Below, in pieces: positions 9,073 through 17,332 of a DNA stretch of 64,000 nucleotides. Made by a program: the position numbers and the translations under genes. The first letter of the stretch is position 1. Each line of letters opens with the position of its first letter. Under the pieces are notes generated by a model. That model saw only the letters and a program-made list of their open reading frames with translations, was not told the DNA's origin and made no database searches. This DNA comes from Agromyces humatus. Its GTDB lineage: Bacteria; Actinomycetota; Actinomycetes; Actinomycetales; Microbacteriaceae. Where the stretch lies: the NCBI RefSeq assembly GCF_021228295.1, contig NZ_JAJQPD010000007.1, positions 124,001 through 188,000 of the forward strand, written 5' to 3'.

Positions 9073-11397
9073 TCAGAAGCGCTCTGCCGCCGATCCGAGG
9101 CGCAGGAACACCGTCTCTCCGGTCGCGTCGTTCAGACCGTCGTTGTCGGTCACCGCGTACACCTGTCCGTCGCCGCCGATGGTGAGGCCCTCGAGCTTCT
9201 CCTGCGTCCAGCCGTCGATCGACTGCAGTTCGGGCAGCACGTCGATCGCGACCGTCTTCTCGAGCACGGGGAGTCCGCCCGGAGCCCCGAGGCCCGTCAC
9301 GCCCGTCACACCGCCGACCTCGACGGTCGAGACGCGCTTGATCGCCGCGCGCGGCCCGTTGAGCTTGTCGCGCTCGATCACCGCGAGAGTGTCGGCGTCG
9401 ACGGCGGTGATCTCGGACAGGCCGAGCCAGTCACCGGCCGCGGAGGTCGCCTCGAGTTGGTAGCCGAACCACGTCCAGGCGCCGCTCGCCACGTCGTAAC
9501 GGCCGATGCGGGTCACACCGTCGCCGTCGATGGGTTCGGCCGCCCCGGCGGGGTCGCTCCACAGCGGGCGCTGCACGGCCACGTACACGACCTCGGCGCC
9601 GGAAGCGTCTGTGGTCGCCGTGACGCCCTCGAGGCCCCACTTGCCGATGTGCGCGGTGATCTCGGCGGGCAGCGCGACGGTCTCGACCACCGCTCCCGCG
9701 GCATCGGTGCGCACGAGCGAGTTCGCGGCGCCGGCGGCGCCCTCGCTCGCAAGCCAGTAGCCGCCCTGCGGGCGGGCGAAGAGGCCCTCGACGTCGAGGT
9801 TCGCGGGGCTGCCCCCGTGCGTCACGACGAGCGAATCGGTGATTCGGGCTTGGGCGCCCGTGACGTCGACCGTGAAGATCGTCGACGGCTTCAGCGCGTT
9901 GTCGCTGGCCGCGAAGATCGTGCCCGGGTCGGCCGGGTTCGCCGAGAGGGCGCTGAGCGCGAGCCAGCCGATCGCCTCGCCGTCGACCGAGTCGCTCACG
10001 ATGCTCGTCCGGCTCGCGACATCCGAACCGAAGGCATAGACGTTCACCGCCGCACGCACGCCGGCCGACGCCTCGTCCTCTTCGCTCGAGACGACGAGCA
10101 GGTCGCGCGACGGGATCGGCAGGATGCCCTCGGGGCCGTTCGTCGCGAAGAGGGTCTGCACGAACTCGGGGCTCGTCGGGTCGGTGAGGTCGTAGACGAC
10201 CACGATGTTGCTGCGCTCGCTCGCGACGAACGCGTACGTCGTGCCACCGAATTCGGCGATCGCGAGGCCCTCGGGCTCGGGGCCCTTGTTGTCGGCCCGG
10301 CCGTCGTTGTAGACGCCGTGCGCGACCGCGAGCTGCTCGAAGGAGCTGCCTGCGTCCCAGACGACCTCGCCGGTGCGCACGTCGAAGATCGACCAGCCGC
10401 GCGTGCCGCCGAAGAGGTCGCCCTCGTTCGCCGTGGCGACGAGGTTCGCACCCACCCAGCCGAGCGAGTCGGGCTCGCGGGGCACGTCGACGAGCGAGTC
10501 GGTCGCGCTGATGACCTTGTCGTCGTCGGTGTCGAAGCCGTCGGCGGTCACGGTGCCCGTCGAGAAGGCGCCCGTGAGCCTGCCCGTGCGCACGTCGATG
10601 AGCGCGATGCCGTTGTTCTCCTGCAGCGTCACCGCCAGTTCGCCCTCGCTCGAGAACGCGACGTACTCGGGCTCGGGGTCGGTGGCGCCGTAGAGTCCGG
10701 CGTCGGCGAGGATCGCCTGCGCGGCGCGGGTGTCGAATGCGACGGGCCGCGCCTTCCAGTTCGAGGGCTTCGAGGGCGTGAGCTTGACGACCTGCACGAA
10801 CCCGCCCGGAGCCTGGGGCATGCCGCCCTCGACGCCGTCGACCTCGATGTCCTCGTCGCGCTGGTTCTCGATGGCGATCGCGGCGTACGTGCCGTCGGGT
10901 GAGATGGCGATCGAGTCGGGCTGGCCGCCGAGGTCGATGCTCGCCACCCGCTCGCGATCGGAGAGCCGCAGCACGTCGAGCCGGCCCTTCGGAGCGGTGA
11001 ACGCGCCACCCGTCTCGTCGATGACGACGAGCACGTGCCCGCCGACGATCGAGACCGAGGTGGGCTGGTCGTCCTCGTGGCCGAGTTCGGCGAGCGAGAC
11101 GGTGCCGAGCCCGACCGGCGAGCCCGGGTCGGTGACGTCGAGGAAGCCGATGCGCTTGCCGAGCGCGTCGGTGTACACGACCGTCTTGCCATCGGGCGAC
11201 GCCGCCGAGATCTCGGCGACCGTCTCGTCGGCCGGGTCGACGCCGGCGGGCACGTTCAGGTAGACGGGGTAGGTCGCGGTGCGCGCGAACCCGGGTGCTG
11301 GGTCGGCTGCCAGGGCCGGCACGGCGCCGAGGGTGCCGAGTGCGACGACGGATGCGGCGGCCGCGGCCGTGCACCGGGCGAGTGTTGCTCGCTTCAT
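9073..11397 (-). CDS. Secreted esterase-like/phytase-fold beta-propeller protein
   Basis: 774 residues. The signal peptide (MKRATLARC... to VPALA|AD, about residues 1-30) predicts export. The N-terminal half (about 40-420) is a WD-like propeller with ISPDGTYAAIAIENQRDED. The C-terminal half has the esterase-like phytase (PF13449) pattern: DNALKPSTIFTVDV, NLDVEGLFARPQGGYWLASEG, and EGLTIGGDGQVYAVTDNDG near the end. These proteins are likely extracellular phosphoesterases, but the substrate is not proven. No cell-wall anchor or LPXTG is visible. It is a monocistronic gene ending in a strong hairpin. Confidence 0.8.
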   Translation of the reverse strand: MKRATLARCTAAAAASVVALGTLGAVPALAADPAPGFARTATYPVYLNVPAGVDPADETVAEISAASPDGKTVVYTDALGKRIGFLDVTDPGSPVGLGTVSLAELGHEDDQPTSVSIVGGHVLVVIDETGGAFTAPKGRLDVLRLSDRERVASIDLGGQPDSIAISPDGTYAAIAIENQRDEDIEVDGVEGGMPQAPGGFVQVVKLTPSKPSNWKARPVAFDTRAAQAILADAGLYGATDPEPEYVAFSSEGELAVTLQENNGIALIDVRTGRLTGAFSTGTVTADGFDTDDDKVISATDSLVDVPREPDSLGWVGANLVATANEGDLFGGTRGWSIFDVRTGEVVWDAGSSFEQLAVAHGVYNDGRADNKGPEPEGLAIAEFGGTTYAFVASERSNIVVVYDLTDPTSPEFVQTLFATNGPEGILPIPSRDLLVVSSEEDEASAGVRAAVNVYAFGSDVASRTSIVSDSVDGEAIGWLALSALSANPADPGTIFAASDNALKPSTIFTVDVTGAQARITDSLVVTHGGSPANLDVEGLFARPQGGYWLASEGAAGAANSLVRTDAAGAVVETVALPAEITAHIGKWGLEGVTATTDASGAEVVYVAVQRPLWSDPAGAAEPIDGDGVTRIGRYDVASGAWTWFGYQLEATSAAGDWLGLSEITAVDADTLAVIERDKLNGPRAAIKRVSTVEVGGVTGVTGLGAPGGLPVLEKTVAIDVLPELQSIDGWTQEKLEGLTIGGDGQVYAVTDNDGLNDATGETVFLRLGSAAERF

Positions 11398-11500
11398 GCG
11401 GAGATGCTCCTGTCGGGTGAGAGATGTACCCGGTCAGCGTGCTCCCGCCCGGCGACAGCGCGGTTGCCGCGAGGTGAACGGATGTCGCGAGTCCGACGAG

Positions 11501-11506
11501 TAGGGT
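11501..11506 (+). promoter_or_regulatory. -10 element, leaderless promoter
   Basis: TAGGGT ends 6 nt before the ATG at 11513, and no Shine-Dalgarno lies between. Transcription would start at or next to the start codon. Confidence 0.5.
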
Positions 11507-11512
11507 TCGGCC

Positions 11513-12934
11513 ATGGTCTCCCCGCTGAGGATTCGGGCCGCGCGAGCCGCGGACGCGGCCGAGATGGCGCGCGTGAACGTGCGATCGTGGCGCGAGGCGT
11601 ATCGCGGGCTGATGCGCGACGAGGTCCTCGATGATCCTGAGCTGCCGCGGCTTCGCGAACGGTTCTGGACCACCGTCCTCACCGACGAGCGCTACCGCGC
11701 GAACCGCGTCGCTGTGGCCGAGCGCGGCGACGAGGTCATCGGCATCGCGATGACGGCCCCTCCGCAGGACGCCGAGGGGCCGTGGGACGCGCAGCTCTAC
11801 GTGCTGTACGTCGTCGAGGTCGAGCACGGCTCGGGTGCGGGCGCCGCCCTGCTGGATGCGGTTCTCGGCCGGAGGGAATCGGCCGTGCTCTGGGTCGCGG
11901 ACCCGAACCCGCGGGCGCAGGCCTTCTACCGCAAGCACGGGTTCGTCGCCGATGGCATGGCGAGCGTGGAGGAGGGCGTGCGCGTGATCCGGATGGTGCG
12001 CAGCGGCCTCGCCCCGATCGGGCTCGGCCTGGCCGCGCTCGGGCGCCCCGCGTACATCACCACCGGCCGTCGGCTCGACCTCGGCGGCGACCGCACCGTC
12101 GCCGTGATGCGGAAGCACGCACACGACATGCTCGACGCGGCATGGGCACGTGGCATCCGATTCATCGATGCGGCCCGCTCGTACGGTCTCGCCGAGGAGT
12201 TCCTCGGCTCGTGGCTCGCCGAGCACCCCGAGCGCCGCGCCGAGCTCACGATCGAGTCGAAGTGGGGCTACGAATACGTCGGCGGATGGCAGATGGACGC
12301 GGAGGTGCACGAGCGCAAGGAGCACTCACTCCCGATGTTCGAGCGGCAGTGGCCCGAGACGCTCGCCGCGCTCGGCGCCGCGCCCGGGCTGTACCTGATC
12401 CACTCGCTCACGCCCGGCAGCCCGGCCCTCGGTGACGCGGCCCTGCTCGATCGCCTGCGCGCGCTCGCCACGACCGGGGTGCGCGTCGGCATCTCGACGA
12501 GCGGGCCGCGCCAGGGCGATGCGCTCGACGCCGCCCGCGAGCTCGAGAACTCACCGTTCAGCGCGGTGCAGGCGACGTGGAACCTGCTCGAGCCGTCGGC
12601 CGGCCCGGCACTCGCACGCGCGCATGACGCCGGATGGTTCGTGGTGGTCAAGGAGGCGGTCGCGAACGGCCGGCTGAGCCCCGCGGGCGCGGCCGGCGAG
12701 CCAGCCGCTGCCGACTTCGCGGCATCCGATGGGCAGTCGATCGATGCGTTCGCGATCGGCGCCGCCCGGTCGCAGTCGTGGTGCGACCTCGTGCTCTCGG
12801 GTGCGGTCACGCGCCGCCAGCTCGACTCGAACCTCGCGTCGCGAGCCCCGTCGACGGATGTCGCAGCCCTCGCCGCGCTCGCCGTGGATCCGGCGGTCTA
12901 CTGGGCTGCGCGCGGCGCGCGCGACTGGACCTGA
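11513..12934 (+). CDS. GNAT acetyltransferase / aldo-keto reductase fusion protein
   Basis: One 473-residue frame carries two domains. Residues 1-160 are a GNAT N-acetyltransferase (acetyl-CoA loop EHGSGAGAALL at 104-114, then NPRAQAFYRKHGF). Residues about 168-473 are an aldo-keto reductase with the tetrad Asp219 and Tyr224 (FIDAARSYG), Lys250 (ESKWGY) and His297 (YLIHS). Both domains look intact, and the junction (RMVRSGLAPIGLGLAALGRP) passes directly from the GNAT end into the AKR first strand. No stop or frameshift is visible. Substrates unknown. The two activities may act in sequence on one amine/carbonyl compound. Confidence 0.85.
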   Translation: MVSPLRIRAARAADAAEMARVNVRSWREAYRGLMRDEVLDDPELPRLRERFWTTVLTDERYRANRVAVAERGDEVIGIAMTAPPQDAEGPWDAQLYVLYVVEVEHGSGAGAALLDAVLGRRESAVLWVADPNPRAQAFYRKHGFVADGMASVEEGVRVIRMVRSGLAPIGLGLAALGRPAYITTGRRLDLGGDRTVAVMRKHAHDMLDAAWARGIRFIDAARSYGLAEEFLGSWLAEHPERRAELTIESKWGYEYVGGWQMDAEVHERKEHSLPMFERQWPETLAALGAAPGLYLIHSLTPGSPALGDAALLDRLRALATTGVRVGISTSGPRQGDALDAARELENSPFSAVQATWNLLEPSAGPALARAHDAGWFVVVKEAVANGRLSPAGAAGEPAAADFAASDGQSIDAFAIGAARSQSWCDLVLSGAVTRRQLDSNLASRAPSTDVAALAALAVDPAVYWAARGARDWT

Positions 12935-13049
12935 TGCCGGGTCCGGATCACCACGAGCCGAGTCGTCCGCGAAGCTGACGCGTAGACCTCGGTGACGCGG
13001 GCGCCGGAGAATCTCCGCCTACCGAACACGCGCACGAGCGGGGATCGCG

Positions 13050-14534
13050 TCAGACCACCGACGTCAGCAGGCCCTGGTCTTCGGGCACCGGCGTCCGCGA
13101 GAGCGAACGCCACGCTCGCGCGAGTGCCTGCACCGCGGCATCCGTCGTCTCGGCCGGATAGCAGAACGGCAACCGCAGGAACCGCTCGAACGCACCGTCG
13201 ATGCCGAATCGCGGCCCTGCCGCGATGATGAGGCCCTGCGCGCGAGCGGCGAGCGCCAGCTGCGAGCTCACGGGCGCGCCGAGGCCGACCCAGGTCACGA
13301 TGCCGCCATCGACATGCGGTACACGCCAGTCGGGGAACGCGTCGGCGAGCAGCCCCTCGAGCCGAGCGCGGCCGGTGCGCAGCTGCTCGCGGCGAAGGTC
13401 GAGGATGTCGTCCATGCGCTCGAGCAGGCGCGTCACGATGAGCTGCTCGATGATGGGCGTGCCGAGATCGCCCGGCGAGCGCACCGAGAGCAGGCGCCGG
13501 ATGAGCGGCCGGTCGGCACGGATCCACCCCACCCGCATGCCGCCCCAGACCGTCTTGCCGACGGAGCCGACCATGACCGCGTCGCCGTACGCGGCGAGCG
13601 GCAGATACGATGTCGCGCGATCGATGTCGAGCTCGGCGATGGTCTCGTCGGCGATGACGACGGTGCCCTGGCGAGCGGCGGCGTCGAGCACTCGCTCGCG
13701 CGTGCCGACGCTCATCGAGCGCCCGGTGGGGTTCTGGAAGTCGGGCATGAGGTACGCGGCGACCGGGTTCGAATGGCGGATGGCCCGGGTCATGGCCTCG
13801 ACCTCGTCGTCGAGGTCGTCGGGGTCGGTGTCGAGGCGGTCGGTATCGAACGGATCGGTGTCGTGGGGATCGGCGTCGGCGGGCGTGACCGAGACCTGGA
13901 CGAGCCGCGCGCCTGCCGCGCGCAGGGCCTCGTACGCGTGCGGGTAGGTCGGTGCCTCGATGAGGGCGCGGTCGCCTCGCCCGACGAGCGCCCGTGACAG
14001 CAGGGCGATCGCGTGCTGCGCGCCGATGGTCACCATGATCTGCTCGGGCGTGGTCGGCAGGCCGCGCGCGGTGTAGCGGTCGGCGATCGCCGCGCGCAGT
14101 GCCGGGGTGCCGATGGGGTCGAACCCCGAGTCGGCGAGCTGGCCCGGCAGGTCGTCGAGCGCGGCACGCGCGACGTCGGGCAGCCACGGCAACGCGGGCG
14201 GGGCGGCCTTCGAGAAGTCGATGTACTCGGCGTCGGGCGGCGCGGGCAGGGTCGCGGGGATGCCCGGCAGCCGTGCGACGCTGCCCGAACCCCGCACGCT
14301 CAGCACGAGCCCGTGCTCGCGCAGCTCGCGGTAGGCCGCCGTCACGGTCGTTCGGCTGAGCCCGAGCCGCTCGGCGAGGTCGCGCTCGGCGGGCAGCCGG
14401 GTGTCGACGGGGATGCGCCCATCGAGGATGAGCAGGCGCACGCGCTCGGCGAGCGCCTGATAGGCGCTGCCGGCGCCGCGCCACTCGCCGAGGAGGGTAT
14501 CGAGGGCACGGGCACTGAGGGTGGACTCCGCCAT
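13050..14534 (-). CDS. MocR-family (GntR wHTH-aminotransferase) regulator, YczR-like
   Basis: 494 residues. An N-terminal GntR winged helix (AYQALAERVRLLILDGRIP...LPAERDLAERLGLSRTTVTAAY, about 22-80) is fused to a fold-type I aminotransferase domain (about 115-490). The PLP-Lys region is GSVGKTVWGGMRVGW. Such proteins are PLP-sensing transcription factors. The gene is divergent from a YczE-type membrane protein, the classic YczR-YczE arrangement, so it most likely controls that gene. The ATG at 14532-14534 is preceded by TAAAGT 7 nt upstream (leaderless); an upstream in-frame start would add 14 residues across the operator. Confidence 0.9.
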   Translation of the reverse strand: MAESTLSARALDTLLGEWRGAGSAYQALAERVRLLILDGRIPVDTRLPAERDLAERLGLSRTTVTAAYRELREHGLVLSVRGSGSVARLPGIPATLPAPPDAEYIDFSKAAPPALPWLPDVARAALDDLPGQLADSGFDPIGTPALRAAIADRYTARGLPTTPEQIMVTIGAQHAIALLSRALVGRGDRALIEAPTYPHAYEALRAAGARLVQVSVTPADADPHDTDPFDTDRLDTDPDDLDDEVEAMTRAIRHSNPVAAYLMPDFQNPTGRSMSVGTRERVLDAAARQGTVVIADETIAELDIDRATSYLPLAAYGDAVMVGSVGKTVWGGMRVGWIRADRPLIRRLLSVRSPGDLGTPIIEQLIVTRLLERMDDILDLRREQLRTGRARLEGLLADAFPDWRVPHVDGGIVTWVGLGAPVSSQLALAARAQGLIIAAGPRFGIDGAFERFLRLPFCYPAETTDAAVQALARAWRSLSRTPVPEDQGLLTSVV

Positions 14535-14541
14535 GCGAGCC

Positions 14542-14547
14542 ACTTTA
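14542..14547 (-). promoter_or_regulatory. -10 element of the mocR-like gene
   Basis: Read on the minus strand, TAAAGT lies 7 nt before the ATG at 14534, with no Shine-Dalgarno. The gene is probably leaderless. Confidence 0.45.
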
Positions 14548-14552
14548 TCGCA

Positions 14553-14588
14553 ATTGGCTTCTTGCCATAAGGCCAATCGTGGAATTGG
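14553..14588. promoter_or_regulatory. Candidate MocR/YczR operator
   Basis: ATTGGC (14553-14558) and GCCAAT (14572-14577) form an inverted pair, and a third ATTGG occurs at 14584-14588. They fill the short divergent region between the regulator and yczE and overlap where the regulator's own promoter spacer would lie. Repeated ATTGG-type half sites suggest the MocR-family dimer binds here. Confidence 0.45.
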
Positions 14589-14596
14589 ATTGCATC

Positions 14597-15307
14597 ATGC
14601 CACGCTTCACCCTTCCCCGGTCCACCGATTCCGCACCCGTGCTCGTGCGCCGCTTCGTGCAGCTCTTCGCCGGGCTCTTCCTCTACGGCATCGGCATCGC
14701 CCTCATCGTGCGCGGCGAGCTCGGGGTCGCCCCGTGGGACGTGCTCACCCAGGGCATCGCCAAGCAGACCGGCCTCGGCTTCGGCCTCATCACCGTGCTC
14801 ACGAGCGGCGTCGTGCTGCTGCTCTGGATCCCCCTGCGCCAGCGCCTCGGCTTCGGCACCGTCATGAACGCACTGCTCGTCGGCCCCGCCGCCGACGTCG
14901 GCCTCTGGCTGATCCCCTCGGGCCTCGACCTCTGGCCGCGCATCGGCCTGCTCGCCGCGGGCATCCTCGTGCTCGGCGCCGCCACCGGCCTCTACATCGG
15001 CGCTCATTTCGGCCCGGGCCCGCGCGACGGGCTCATGACCGGGCTGCACCGCGTCACCGGCTGGAAGATCTGGATCGTACGCACCGGCATCGAGCTCATC
15101 GTGCTCACCGCCGGCTGGCTGCTCGGCGGCAACGTCGGCATCGGCACGGTCGCGTTCGCGTTGCTCATCGGCCCGATCTGCGGGTACGCGATCCCCCTGT
15201 TCGCGATCAAGCGCGGCTCGCGCACCGAGCGCAGCGTGCGAGCGGATGTCCCGGCCCGGGCATCGCGCGCGGTTCCCACGCCCCGCGCGACCGCGGTCGT
15301 CGAGTAA
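14597..15307 (+). CDS. yczE: YczE/YitT-type membrane protein
   Basis: 236-residue integral membrane protein with about five to six helices and the family motifs GELGVAPWDVLTQG and FGPGPRDGLMTGL. This is the YczE/YyaS/YitT group, putative small-molecule transporters, often paired with a MocR regulator as here. The ATG at 14597 begins MPRFTLPR. A GTG at 14579 would add six residues but starts inside the operator region. A strong hairpin at 15348 closes the transcript. Confidence 0.82.
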   Translation: MPRFTLPRSTDSAPVLVRRFVQLFAGLFLYGIGIALIVRGELGVAPWDVLTQGIAKQTGLGFGLITVLTSGVVLLLWIPLRQRLGFGTVMNALLVGPAADVGLWLIPSGLDLWPRIGLLAAGILVLGAATGLYIGAHFGPGPRDGLMTGLHRVTGWKIWIVRTGIELIVLTAGWLLGGNVGIGTVAFALLIGPICGYAIPLFAIKRGSRTERSVRADVPARASRAVPTPRATAVVE

Positions 15308-15347
15308 CCGCGCTCCGGGACATCCGCTCGCCCTGACGCGCACGGCA

Positions 15348-15381
15348 ATGGCCCCCGAGGCCGGGACACCTCGGGGGCCAT
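15348..15381. terminator. Bidirectional hairpin terminator
   Basis: ATGGCCCCCGAGG (15348-15360) pairs perfectly with CCTCGGGGGCCAT (15369-15381) around an 8-nt loop. It sits between convergent yczE and the TipA-like gene; CTTTCT follows on the plus strand. Confidence 0.8.
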
Positions 15382-15391
15382 CGCGCGCTTT

Positions 15392-16150
15392 CTACAGGTT
15401 GCGGTCGGCGTAGGCCGTCATCGCGTCGCGCACGAACCCAGCGCCGGCCTGGCCGCCGTAGTTCGCGCCGAAGCGCTCATCGGCCACGTACATCTCGGCG
15501 AGACCGACGAAGTACTCCTTCGTCGGGCCCTGCCCGTCACTGCCGGGCGTGCCCGGAATACCGCGCAGCCACTCGAAGTGCCGCTGCGCGAGCGCCTGCG
15601 CCTCGTCGCCAGTCGGGTCGATGCCCCGTTCGGACGCCGCGATCCAGTCGCGGTTGAGCTGCGACACCCGCTGCTGCCAGTCCGTCTTCTCCTCGGCGCT
15701 CATCGAGCGCCACCACGCATCGCTCTTCGCGTACGCGTCCTTGCCCCAACGCTGCTCGACCTCCTCCTTGTACTGAGTGTGGTCGAAGCCGTCGAACATG
15801 TTCTCTGCCATGAGTCGTTCACCTCCTTCCAGTGCTCCGATGGTGTTCACGACCGACGCGATCTGCCGCGCCAGTCGCTGCTGCTCCTGCCTGAGCCACT
15901 CGAGGTGGCTGCGCAGGGCGTGCGGGGCGCTCTCCTCACGGTCGAGCACGTCGCCGATCGCGGGGAGTCCGAGCCCGAGTTCGCGCAGCAGCATGATGCG
16001 CTGCAGGCGTACGAGCGCCGGCTCGTCGTAGTAGCGGTAGCCGTTCGACCCGATGCGCGCGGGCGTGAGCAGCCCGATGTCGTCGTAGTGACGCAGTGTG
16101 CGGCTCGTCGTACCGGCGAGCTTCGCGATCTCCTGGATCGACCAGTCCAC
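15392..16150 (-). CDS. TipA-like MerR regulator (MerR HTH + TipAS ligand domain)
   Basis: 252 residues. A MerR winged helix (SIQEIAKLAGTTSRTLRHYDDIGLL, 2-27) and dimerisation helix lead into a C-terminal TipAS domain (from about residue 114; WGKDAYAKSDAWWRSMSAEEK), which binds thiopeptide-like antibiotics in Streptomyces TipA. I chose the GTG at 16148-16150 because AAGGAGG (16156-16162) precedes it and the HTH begins at once. Inside the gene, an ATG at 15811 has a consensus AAGGAGGT 9 nt upstream, predicting a separate 139-residue TipAS product. A dyad at 16215-16239 fits autoregulation. Confidence 0.9.
   Translation of the reverse strand: MDWSIQEIAKLAGTTSRTLRHYDDIGLLTPARIGSNGYRYYDEPALVRLQRIMLLRELGLGLPAIGDVLDREESAPHALRSHLEWLRQEQQRLARQIASVVNTIGALEGGERLMAENMFDGFDHTQYKEEVEQRWGKDAYAKSDAWWRSMSAEEKTDWQQRVSQLNRDWIAASERGIDPTGDEAQALAQRHFEWLRGIPGTPGSDGQGPTKEYFVGLAEMYVADERFGANYGGQAGAGFVRDAMTAYADRNL
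15821..15828 (-). promoter_or_regulatory. Internal ribosome binding site for a free TipAS protein
   Basis: On the minus strand AAGGAGGT lies 9 nt before the in-frame ATG at 15809-15811 (MAENMFDGFDH), exactly at the boundary between the MerR helix and the TipAS domain. It is among the best Shine-Dalgarno sequences in the window despite lying inside a gene. Confidence 0.75.
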
Positions 16151-16214
16151 GACGTCCTCCTTTTCGCTCTCGCGGCCTTCGGACCGTTCTCGACCCGACA
16201 CCTGCCACGGTAAA

Positions 16215-16239
16215 GCTTGACGCCACGTCAATGTCAAGC
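16215..16239 (-). promoter_or_regulatory. MerR-type operator in a long-spacer promoter
   Basis: GCTTGAC (16215-16221) and GTCAAGC (16233-16239) form a dyad. On the minus strand TTGACA is followed by a 19-20 nt spacer and a TTACCG/TACCGT-like -10. A dyad inside an over-long spacer is the hallmark of MerR-activated promoters, here of the tipA-like gene itself. Confidence 0.6.
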
Positions 16240-16262
16240 GCCGCGACATCCGCCCGCCCTTC

Positions 16263-16343
16263 TGCTCGTTCAGGGGATTTTGGCGACTCGCCGTCTGGGG
16301 CGCCTCGTCGCACGGCGTGTCACCCAAATCCCCTGAACGAGCA
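16263..16343. repeat. 81-bp interrupted palindrome with perfect 18-bp arms
   Basis: TGCTCGTTCAGGGGATTT (16263-16280) and AAATCCCCTGAACGAGCA (16326-16343) are perfect inverted copies around 45 bp. The element lies between two divergent promoters. It shows no coding capacity, no target-site duplication I can recognise and no second copy in this window. Confidence 0.75.
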
Positions 16344-16373
16344 ACACACGACATCACACTTGCGCGGCCGGGC

Positions 16374-16391
16374 AACGCGATATATCGTGTT
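16374..16391. promoter_or_regulatory. PadR operator, distal copy
   Basis: AACGCGATATATCGTGTT is an 18-bp near-perfect palindrome with one mismatched pair, 48 bp before the DUF4097 start. It shares its CGATATATCG core with the proximal site, and PadR-family operators are often ATAT-centred. Confidence 0.6.
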
Positions 16392-16404
16392 ACCAGAAGC
16401 CCAA

Positions 16405-16418
16405 CGCGATATATCGCG
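16405..16418. promoter_or_regulatory. PadR operator, proximal copy
   Basis: CGCGATATATCGCG is a perfect 14-bp palindrome just before the Shine-Dalgarno (GAAGGAGAG, 16422-16430). Its centre is 29 bp from the distal copy's centre. It is the likely autoregulatory site of the PadR protein encoded by the second gene of the operon. Confidence 0.62.
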
Positions 16419-16438
16419 AATGAAGGAGAGAACACGAC

Positions 16439-17332
16439 ATGTCCATCGAGAAGTGGGTCATCGCCCCGGGCGAGTCCCGGGTCATCGACCTCGAGCTCGT
16501 GCGCAAGCTCAAGGTCAGCCTCATCGGCGGCAAGGTCGATGTCATCGCGCACGACGAGCCCGGCGCGCGCATCGAGATCACGGGCGTCACCGGGAAAGAC
16601 CTGAAGGTCGAGATCGACGGAGACGTGCTCGACATCGACCACCCGCAATTGCGGTGGGACAACTTCATCGAGGTCTTCAAGGGCTGGGCCGGCAGTGCCA
16701 AGGCGCAGGTGTCGATCCTCGCGCCGCGCCACGTCGTCATGAAGCTCGGCATGGTCTCGGGCGACACGCTCGTCTCGGGCTTCGCCACCGATGCGAAGCT
16801 CAGCACCGTCTCGGGCGACCTCGTGCTCGACACTCACGAGGGCGATGTCGAGCTCTCGAGCGTCTCGGGCGAGATGTCGGCCGGCAACCACATCGGCCGC
16901 ATCACCGCGCACTCGGTCTCGGGCGACATCGTCGCCACCGGAGACGTGCGCTCGTTCAGCGCCGACACCGTCTCGGGCGACATCGTGCTCGATTCGTTCG
17001 GCACACCCGACAAGGTCGACACGAACACCGTCTCGGGCGACCTCACGGTTCGCTTCGACGCGGGCAGCGGGGCTCGCTACCGCATCAACACGGTGAGCGG
17101 CACGGTGCTGCTCGACGACACGACCATCAAGGGCATGCTCGGCAAGGGCTTCGAGCGCGTCACCGGTGAGCTCGCCGGCCAGTGGCTCGACCTCGGCGCG
17201 AACAGCGTGTCGGGCTCGATCTCGGTCATGCGTCGCGAGATCCCCGCGAACGAGCGAGCGGATGCCGCGGGCCACGCACACGACAACAGCTCGGCTTCCA
17301 CGGGGGCGGCCGACCCCGAGGCGTCGGCATGA
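16439..17332 (+). CDS. DUF4097 beta-strand repeat protein
   Basis: 297 residues. From about residue 100 onward VSGD/VSGE-type turns recur roughly every 17-20 residues (MVSGDTL, TVSGDLVL, SVSGEMS, SVSGDIV, TVSGDIVL, TVSGDLTV, TVSGTVLL, SVSGSISV), typical of the right-handed beta-solenoid DUF4097/DUF4098 family. No signal peptide or membrane segment is seen, so it is probably cytoplasmic; the function is unknown. The ATG at 16439 has a good Shine-Dalgarno. It overlaps the padR gene by ATGA, and two palindromic operators lie upstream. Confidence 0.85.
   Translation: MSIEKWVIAPGESRVIDLELVRKLKVSLIGGKVDVIAHDEPGARIEITGVTGKDLKVEIDGDVLDIDHPQLRWDNFIEVFKGWAGSAKAQVSILAPRHVVMKLGMVSGDTLVSGFATDAKLSTVSGDLVLDTHEGDVELSSVSGEMSAGNHIGRITAHSVSGDIVATGDVRSFSADTVSGDIVLDSFGTPDKVDTNTVSGDLTVRFDAGSGARYRINTVSGTVLLDDTTIKGMLGKGFERVTGELAGQWLDLGANSVSGSISVMRREIPANERADAAGHAHDNSSASTGAADPEASA

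Noticed and set aside
9431..12325. 964-residue open frame antisense to the phytase-like and fusion genes
   Set aside because: Composition is extremely Arg/Gly/Pro-rich with no motif; it is the usual shadow of high-GC coding strands. The true genes have signal peptide and catalytic motifs.
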